In this document: positions 56,512 through 64,000 of the stretch, in pieces | How positions within the stretch are numbered: the first letter of the stretch is position 1 | Layout: each line of letters begins with the position of its first letter | Origin: Primula veris | Lineage: Eukaryota; Streptophyta; Magnoliopsida; Ericales; Primulaceae | Assembly (NCBI GenBank): GCA_963682055.1 | Contig: OY821746.1 | Coordinates: forward strand, 25,672,481 to 25,736,480 | Direction: 5' to 3' | DNA length: 64,000 nucleotides | The notes under the pieces: generated by a model | The model's input: only the letters and a program-made list of their open reading frames with translations | What the model was told of the DNA's origin: nothing | Databases searched by the model: none | Made by a program: the position numbers and the translations under genes

Positions 56512-59500
56512 ATGGACGTACCGTCGTCTTCTACAGCTGCAACAGCAACTTCCATAGCTAACGAAGAGATAGCGCCTGCAAATAGAGTGAACAGAGAAGA
56601 CGCATGGTCTTGTGTCGTTGTTATCCTCACTTTCTGGTTCTTTGGTTCGTAGCCTTTATGTTTATATGCTTTGCATGTTTTAACTAAATAATTTTTGCGT
56701 CAATCTATCTTGATTTTGTCCCGGGATTATGTTACATACACTAGTATTTGGGGAAATATATAGGTGGAAAAACAGAGAAATAGGTGGTGGGAAAACAACA
56801 TTAACTCAATATTAATTCAATAAGATGTCTGTTTGGTAAATAGATGAACACGTAGCTTTAGATAGAAATGATTGGCAAAGAAGAATACACTTTGCGATAT
56901 AGGATGATTTCTCATTTGGTTTTAAATAGCTGACTCTAGCTAAATACTTGAGAATGAAAGCTTAATACGACTACGAATTATATACTACCCAGTCCAAATA
57001 AAAATTATTAGTTATCTTTGAGTGTACTAACTGCCAAGTGGTCGAGAAATAATGCACTGGTTGTTAGTTTTTATAGGTTGGTTTAAAAGCATAATCTGAT
57101 GATACGTCAGTGTACAAAATTATAAGTAACCTAAGCATAGATATGTACATATTCATTTGCAAATATTGAGGCTGAATTTTTTTAAAAAAAAAATACTAAT
57201 ATTTATTTTCTTAGCTGGATTTCTCTATCTTATGCTAATAAACAGCCAATTCAACCCCTAATACAAATGTTTAAGGATAGTTACTTGGTTAATTATCTAA
57301 TGAAAATTTTAATTAGCACCAGGCGCATATGTGTTTTGCAATAACCCATGTGTATATTGATGTGTTGCACTAGACAACCATGTCGTACCTGTTCAGCTGA
57401 TTAATTTATTTGACTAAGTAGCCCTTTTCGTTTTTAATTCCAGTTTCACTGACTCTAATAGTGGGTGTATATGGCTCTGTGAATCTGCAACTTGGTCCTT
57501 ACAGCTCCCTCCTTTTAGCACCTAGTTCATTATTTGTGGATTATGTAAAGGTAATTATTATCTGCACATTTATTTCTTTAATAAGAAACAAAACTAGATG
57601 GAAGAAGCTAAAAGTTGTTCAAGATTCTTGATCGTATGGTTGCTCAGAAGACAATGGTGGAAATGATGTTAATACAAAGTAATTGTCAAAATATAGCTGA
57701 TGTTAATTTCTGTTGAGAAGATGTGACGATGCAAGTATTCCCCCCCCCCTCTTACCCTGTCAGCAAATCGTCCCAATTCTACCGACACTTTGAGCATTTA
57801 TATATATATATATGCACTCTCAACGAGTTTGTTTGGCTTTTATCATATTTCATAAATCAGCATGCTTTATGTCAGGTGGAGCTAGTAGATGATGCAAAGA
57901 CGGGTCCAAATCTCTACGGATTTTATACAGATCCAACACGTGATGTCGTCAATACCTGGTCTCAATCACAAAATATCTCCCTTGCTTCTGGTTATCACAA
58001 GGCAAGATATTTGATATTATTTTCTCGAAGAATCAATGTTAAAACAAATAGAGGTTAAATAACTTTGATAATCCCTTTTCTGTTTAGAAATGGATCTACG
58101 TTCTTAACGAGGGGTCTCAAATCAATATTTCATACAGCACGAACTCCTCTACGTCATCTTTAATTCTTATAATTGCTGAAGGTATGCACAAGCTTAACTG
58201 CTCCATAATGTTGTGTCTTTCATTGTATCACCATTTTGTAAGCAAAGCAAGAGTATAACTCTATATGTGAGATTTTTTTTTAATTCTTCATATATAGATT
58301 CGTATACGAATGGTTGTCCTACAACCCATTCCTAATCAAATTTGATTCATATTTCATATTGCGTTTTGTTATGTTGGAAATAACCTAAAACTATGAATTT
58401 CGTGGTATCCATTCTCAAATAAGGTTGTTACATGGTTTCGACTTTCGTCTCTATACTTTAACAACAAGGGGTTGTAATCCGTAAACTGTATGGATTGTTT
58501 ATTTTTCATACCTAACCATAACCCTGATAGTTTGTTGTAAAGTATTTGTGCATTTTATACCATAGAAACTTTTTGTGTGTCATTAGATATGTGTGCCATC
58601 TTATTTAAGATTAACTTATTAAGTGATATACTGCAGGAAGAGAAAGCTTTGCTCGATGGCTAGAAAATCCATCATACCCTAATACCACATTGTCATGGAA
58701 TGCTATTCATGGTAAGAGAGAAAAGTTGAATGGCAAAAGTACTTATATTTTGTTTACTTATAATCTGCAAACTGTTTTTTTTTCCAGGCAGTGGTACAGT
58801 TCAACAAGATATTTTTGTGTCCTCTAGTTATTATATTGCCTTGGGCAATATGAACCCAGAAGAAGTGGAGGTAATATAACAGCCTTGCATCTTTCAGTTA
58901 ACTTTTGGATTCTTTGTAGCAGATTGAAAAAATTAAATTTGAACTGAGTTTCAAATTTATAAAGAAACTATAATTTTTCTTATAAGATCGCACCTAAACT
59001 TGTAGAAAAATCTCTGCTAGCTTAGAATCTTATCCAAATATGCGGCACTTGGTCATCTCACATGATTTATGAAAGGAAATTATAAATTTAGGATCTAGAC
59101 TTGATATACATATGACTTGTGACTCAAAGTAGAACAGAGAAGAACCAATACAAAAAAGCAAAACTAGCCAATTAGATGTGGGCTCTGAAAATATAAGCAA
59201 TAATGATCAGATTTCTCCAATAGTCATGTTTTTTCTTCTTTAAATGCGACGCATTTAAGATGTCCATCCATCCAGATGATGGACAAACGATTGCCTTTAT
59301 TCAGTTCTGCCAATCATCTTGATTTTATAACCCCCTTGGTTGACATTTATTTTCTGGACTGTCAAATAGGTGGAGTTCAACTTCGGGATTAAGGCTTTGA
59401 TGTACAATACAACAAATGCATATTACAACTGTGCTGTGGCTTCTGGCTCTTGTAGTTTGAAATTTTATTTCCACGGAAGCAATGTTGCCGTGTTGACTTC

Positions 59501-61902
59501 CCCAGGTCCAGACCAGGTATCTAATTTTTTTCTTTAGAACGGTAATAGGTTTGTTTGTTTACCTATTTAATCTTAACACAACGAAACTTTGTGTTGTGCA
59601 TATTATTAACCAGAAAAACAGAATTTTATATACACTCTAATACAAAGGAGTTATTCTAAGAACCTGGTCCCAGAACCACTTGCAGATTTTCAGAGTTCCT
59701 ACACTAACCTTTATTTCAAACCTTAATTTCTTTCTAAAAAATTTCTTTTATTGGTCATAAACTCAAAGATTATGTTTTGTAATGTTTTTTTCCCTCTCAA
59801 TATGGAAATATTGAAAAAAATATTGAAATTATCACTTTCTAAAAAGAAAAGGAGAGTGAATCCGTATTTCCCCCCATATATTTCTGTAAATAGTCTGTCT
59901 CGTTTTTTTGGGCATCAAATAGAGATGGTGTATAAAAAAATTTGTAAATCACTGTACTCTTCCATTCCGTCTCTCTGTCTCCTTCTTCCAGTCTCCCTAA
60001 ACTATCTCTAATTCTTTACTACCAACAATTCCAGTTGCAAGTTGCAACTAGATGTAAAGTCATTTAATGTCCAAATTGTGCCGCAATTAAAGTTCAAGTC
60101 CCTGCACTTTAGTGTCATATGTATCCATGATATCAAAAACTAACCAATATATCTCAAGCGATGTTTCTACTTTTCAAGATCTATAAACCAATTCAGTTGC
60201 TTTCATGTGTTTTGACATACCCGCTAATATTACAGTCATTGATTGCTGTACTGTTTGTGGAGTTTTTTTATAGTATGTCCGTCCCTTAAGAACAACAACT
60301 CCAATGAAAATTAGCATTCTTCAAGAAACTAATTTAGGCTTGTTTTATTTGTTCTCTCAGGGTACAACTACTGATATCTGGAATGTTAAGCTATCCTATG
60401 GACCTAGATGGATTACATATATCGTTGGAATAGGTTAATATTTCTCATTACATTTTCTGTCGTTTAAACCGGAATTCCTCTTTTCTAGCATTTTCTCAAC
60501 ATTGTGGCTTGTAGGTGGAATGACTCTCCTCATGATGCTGGTATATCACATGTTGAACACCTTCCAGTGTTATCATGGAGATAGAAACAGATCTCAAGAT
60601 TCAAGATCTGAGAGGGCTCCTCTTCTCTCTCGTAAAGATGATGATCTCACTAGCTTGGGTTCGTCTTATGATTCAGTATCTGGGGATGAAGATCTTGAAG
60701 AAGGTCTGGCTGTGGGTTCGCTTGAGGGAAAGCCGCTTCAAGACGGTGAATATAATAATAATATTCGGCGTCTTTGTGCTATTTGCTTCGATGCTCCTAG
60801 GGACTGCTTTTTCCTTCCCTGTGGGCACTGTGTGGCTTGTTTTGGTTGTGGAACAAGGTATTTCTTTACACTTTGAATCAATTCCAGATTTCTTCTGCTT
60901 TAAGAGCAGTCATTTCAGCTTTGCTGGTAATATTACTATATTAGTATTTTTCAAATTTACACCACCAACTTACATCTACATAAGGCGCAAACTTCCATAT
61001 GAGTAAAAACCTTCCTTTTTTCGAATTACATTACTTTTTTCCGAGTCTCATTGAGATCTTACACTAATTTTCTCTTCCACGCATATAACCATTTCAGCGT
61101 CCATCCAAATTATATTATAGGGAACAGTTCTGGATCTTCAAATTTGAGGACCCACTTTTATCATTTGCATACTTTGGGAACTGTCAGGGAAGCTGATGGA
61201 GTTTGTTCTCGTTCAAAATGTTATAGTAGTAATATAAGACCTATATATGGAAATTGTCATTCAAATAAGTTGTAGTGGGTGCTCTTACAATTCTACATTA
61301 GTCTATAATACTCATATTTCTTGTTATGCACGATGAATCGCCGAGATAAGTAGACAAGTACGTTAAAAAAAAATCTCCGTACAACTCCAAAGTAATAAAC
61401 GTTCGAATTGGATCAATCTGAGTGGATCATTTGTCAATCATTCATTAATGACTACAAGTGACGGAGATAGCCAATTCAAATAACGGAAGATCCTTTTTTT
61501 AAAATTGTATCTAGAATAATTAGAAAGATAGAAACAAGACCAAATATAATTTGATTATTATGAACAAATCCAAAATCTTGGTAGTAATACATGCGATGAA
61601 AAAATGACGAAATTTTAAAAAATGCAATGCAATGTTTTTGTGAAGCCTGCTGGTAAGTAGAACAAAGTTGCTTGGTCTCATATTTTGAAGCAAGCAAGTT
61701 TTCTTGCAACGATCTCGTTTTAATGTGTGCTTAAATGGGTCTCTGATCAAAAGAGGAAGATAAAAAATTGTTAGATGCTTTTACGACTGAAGTATATATA
61801 CAAATTAACTTGACTTGGATCTGCAGGATTGCTGACACAACAGGTACATGTCCTATATGTCTGAGGAACATAAAGAAGGTGAGGAAGATTTTTACAGTTT
61901 GA
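56512..61902 (+). CDS. APD: E3 ubiquitin ligase of the APD (aberrant pollen development) family
   Basis: Exons: 56512-56644, 57444-57550, 57876-58001, 58088-58181, 58637-58711, 58788-58870, 59370-59516, 60361-60433, 60515-60857, 61827-61902. Phases agree and give 418 residues. A transmembrane segment spans about 34-58. A lumenal region has WIYVLNEGS and several N-x-S/T sites. A second transmembrane segment is at about 272-292, followed by an acidic, Ser-rich cytosolic linker. A C-terminal RING has C367, C370, C382, H384, C388, C391, C402 and C405. Arabidopsis APD1-4 are endomembrane RING ligases needed for pollen mitosis II. Intron 3 starts GC (AAG|GCAAGA). Using the next GT would insert 12 residues before WIY, which the family does not have. 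Confidence 0.88.
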
Positions 61903-63504
61903 ACAAACATACAGAAGTCTTTGTGAGCTTTGCTCCTTTGTAATAGTATATCGTATATATCAAGCTATGTATACTAGCTAGCGAGAGAATGTGTCTGAAC
62001 ACGATAGACGAACATTTTTTCTAGTTCTTATTTTACTTTCCCGCCTATTTTCCAACGGACGTCCCAGTGTAAGAATGAGACGAATGCAGACTAAATGCTA
62101 AATCAATTGTGCAATTTTATGGGAATCGCTCTCATATTTATCACGTGTTTGCTTTTCGCTATTGGTTTACCTCTTCTTATTTTTACCAATGTGTTCCTCT
62201 TCATCCTTACATATCGCATTGAAAAAGTTAAGACACATTTTTTATGCTTATCCACATTTCAAATACACAAGCTTTATGTCGAGTCTTTTCAAAATCCATG
62301 TAGTGTGTACTATTTACAGATTGTTGGTGATTTTTATTCTAACCCTTGTATTGGTATGGTATCTCTCGAGAGATGATGATATAAGTTAGTGGAGCTCATT
62401 TAAAAAAAAAAATAGTTAAGGACAATTCTAAGGTCTAACATTCAACAGGTGTGATTAATATGGTGGGAATGGACCATATAATGTGTTGGCCAAAGGCCTG
62501 AAAGTACATACCTGTCAAAGGTTTGGATACGATACGGTCGCAGCTAGGAGTAGACCATGTCGAGAAGGCGTTCTTACTAAATTAAAACCACAAAACACTT
62601 ACCGGGTTATATTTCTTCAATATTTGAAAACATGCTCTATATTAACCAATAAGATAGAAACATGCTCAGATCAATTCAATAATATAGAAGCAGTTGTACA
62701 AGAAGATGCATAGCTTATTTCTAAGAGCACTGAGCCCCCACATCAAGATAGACAAATCATCTTTAAGCCAAACTATGTAGATTTGATAGGGCTAGGTAAA
62801 AATCCCGCCAAACCCAACCCGTCATGACCCCGACCCGACTCCTGACCCGATTTTTCCCGATCCGAAAATGTCGGGATTTTTCCGACCCGACTGATATCGG
62901 AATAGGGATAGAGTTCTGACTTCAAACTCGTAGGGATTCCGGACCCGACTAAGTTTTTTTTTTTTTTTTTGCATAGTCATACATATGTTCTTATAACTAA
63001 TATTAATTTTTTATTTTGTAAATATATAAAGTACACTACAACAAAATAAACTCTACTTTTTCATATTAAAGAATTAAGCTCTCCCCCTCCCCGTGTGTTA
63101 ATCAATCACATTTCATAATTGTATGTAACTATGTATAGATCCGTATATGTTATCATCTCCCTAATAATCAATTACGGTTTGTTCTTTTTTTCTTTTTCCA
63201 TATGTTTTAATTTATTGGAGTTTGCAATCTATTCAAACAAGCTAGTACAAACCAAAGTCAAAGTTAGATATTATTTTATTGTGAATCGTTTTTATCTTTT
63301 TTATTTTCTTAATTATGTAATAAGTTACAACTTATTTCGGTGGATAGAGGATACCTATTGTAGAAAATTAAACTTAAGAGATTTAGAGTATTTAATAAAG
63401 ATAGATATTCATACCATATTAGAAAGATTTCAACTTTTAGCTTAAAAGTTAGAGCCGAACGTATTGACTTTGAATTTCAATAGCTATTCAATTGAATAAG
63501 TACA
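61903..63504. other. intergenic DNA downstream of the APD-like gene
   Basis: Short ORFs at 62095-62376 and 62483-62713 have no domain or codon signal. Positions 62795-62945 are a GC-rich repeat (ACCCGACTCCTGACCCGATT and inverted CGGGATTTTT words) related to 53085-53215. The rest is AT-rich. Confidence 0.45.
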
Positions 63505-63885
63505 AATATTCTATCTCCTATTCTCTATCTCTTTCCGTACTCTTTTGCTTATTTTCACTTAAATTTTAAATTTTCAGAACTTATACCGCAATTTTATAAA
63601 TTTTTATATTATATTGTATTCAAATTTTAAAACATTTGAACATAATATTGTTTTAGACAATTTTTTTAATATTCAATGTTTAATTTACACTAATTTATAC
63701 ATTTATTTCAAAATAAATTTTGTGTGGATTTTCTTTTAAAAATAATTATTGAAATGTATTGATACATGTATTATAGTAGTTGTAAAAAAAAATTCAAGTT
63801 TTTTAGAATTTTTTTTTGGATAATATAAGTAAGAGGACACAGAAAAGGATAGAGAAATGGAGTAGAATATTTGGACTAAAGTCAT
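63505..63885 (+). mobile_element. MITE family M, copy with terminal inverted repeats
   Basis: Left end TACAAATATTCTATCTCC … TTTTGCTTATTTT; reverse complement of right end GTCCAAATATTCTACTCC … CTTACTTATATT. About 55 bp of imperfect terminal repeat and about 380 bp overall. The core is nearly identical to 53525-53905. Confidence 0.8.
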
Positions 63886-64000
63886 GCTCCAAAATTATTC
63901 ATATTAAGATCAAGAGTATTTATTCTAAAGAGCCTGCAATTGTAAGATCATATAGTAACAGACAGTCTTTTATTAACTAGGTCTGTTTTTTCTCAGCTTT
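63886..64000. other. right-edge intergenic DNA
   Basis: Short AT-rich stretch with no feature seen. Confidence 0.4.

Noticed and set aside
62095..62713. Two small plus-strand ORFs after the APD-like gene
   Set aside because: The hydrophobic, AT-driven composition of one and lack of any motif in the other. No splice or promoter context.
1..64000. tRNA, rRNA or organellar insertions
   Set aside because: None recognised by eye. A tRNAscan or organelle BLAST would be decisive.

Overview
This is nuclear DNA of a flowering plant, almost certainly a eudicot. Evidence: spliced genes with GT-AG and some GC-AG introns, AT-rich intergenic DNA, plant LTR retrotransposons and MITEs, and three plant genes whose families I recognise. 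The intact symbiosis regulator CYCLOPS/IPD3 suggests a lineage that forms arbuscular mycorrhiza. I cannot name the genus.

Positions 1-12,668 hold most of a minus-strand Ty3/gypsy element of the Tat (Retand-like) type. From right to left it has a 568-bp 5' LTR, a tRNA-Asp-like primer site, gag-protease, RT-RNaseH-integrase, a 172-bp tandem array, and then plus-strand (antisense) spliced coding sequence with a Transposase_28-like domain and long coiled coils. The 3' LTR lies beyond the left edge. The element is inserted in a small TRIM-like retroelement (12,669-12,975).

Positions 12,976-18,546 are a segmental duplication, two units of about 2.3-2.5 kb around an 0.8-kb spacer. Each unit carries a 71-codon A20 zinc-finger ORF followed by a decayed AN1 finger. 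At 18,999-19,334 is a lone minus-strand terminal exon. A decayed Ty1/copia element (19,366-27,316, TSD AGTAC) sits at the branch point just upstream of that exon.

Positions 27,322-33,300 are gene-poor. CYCLOPS/IPD3 (33,301-39,164, + strand, 11 exons, 474 codons predicted) follows. Next comes MITE-rich DNA and then an RPA70-type single-stranded DNA-binding subunit with four CCHC knuckles (44,203-51,631, + strand), whose first coding exon is present three times. More MITEs lead to an APD-type membrane RING ubiquitin ligase (56,512-61,902, + strand, 10 exons, 418 codons). The window ends in intergenic DNA with another copy of a local MITE family. The three host genes share orientation but no obvious common pathway: symbiosis transcription, DNA replication/repair and endomembrane ubiquitylation. 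The main structural themes are nested transposons, local duplication and exon duplication.
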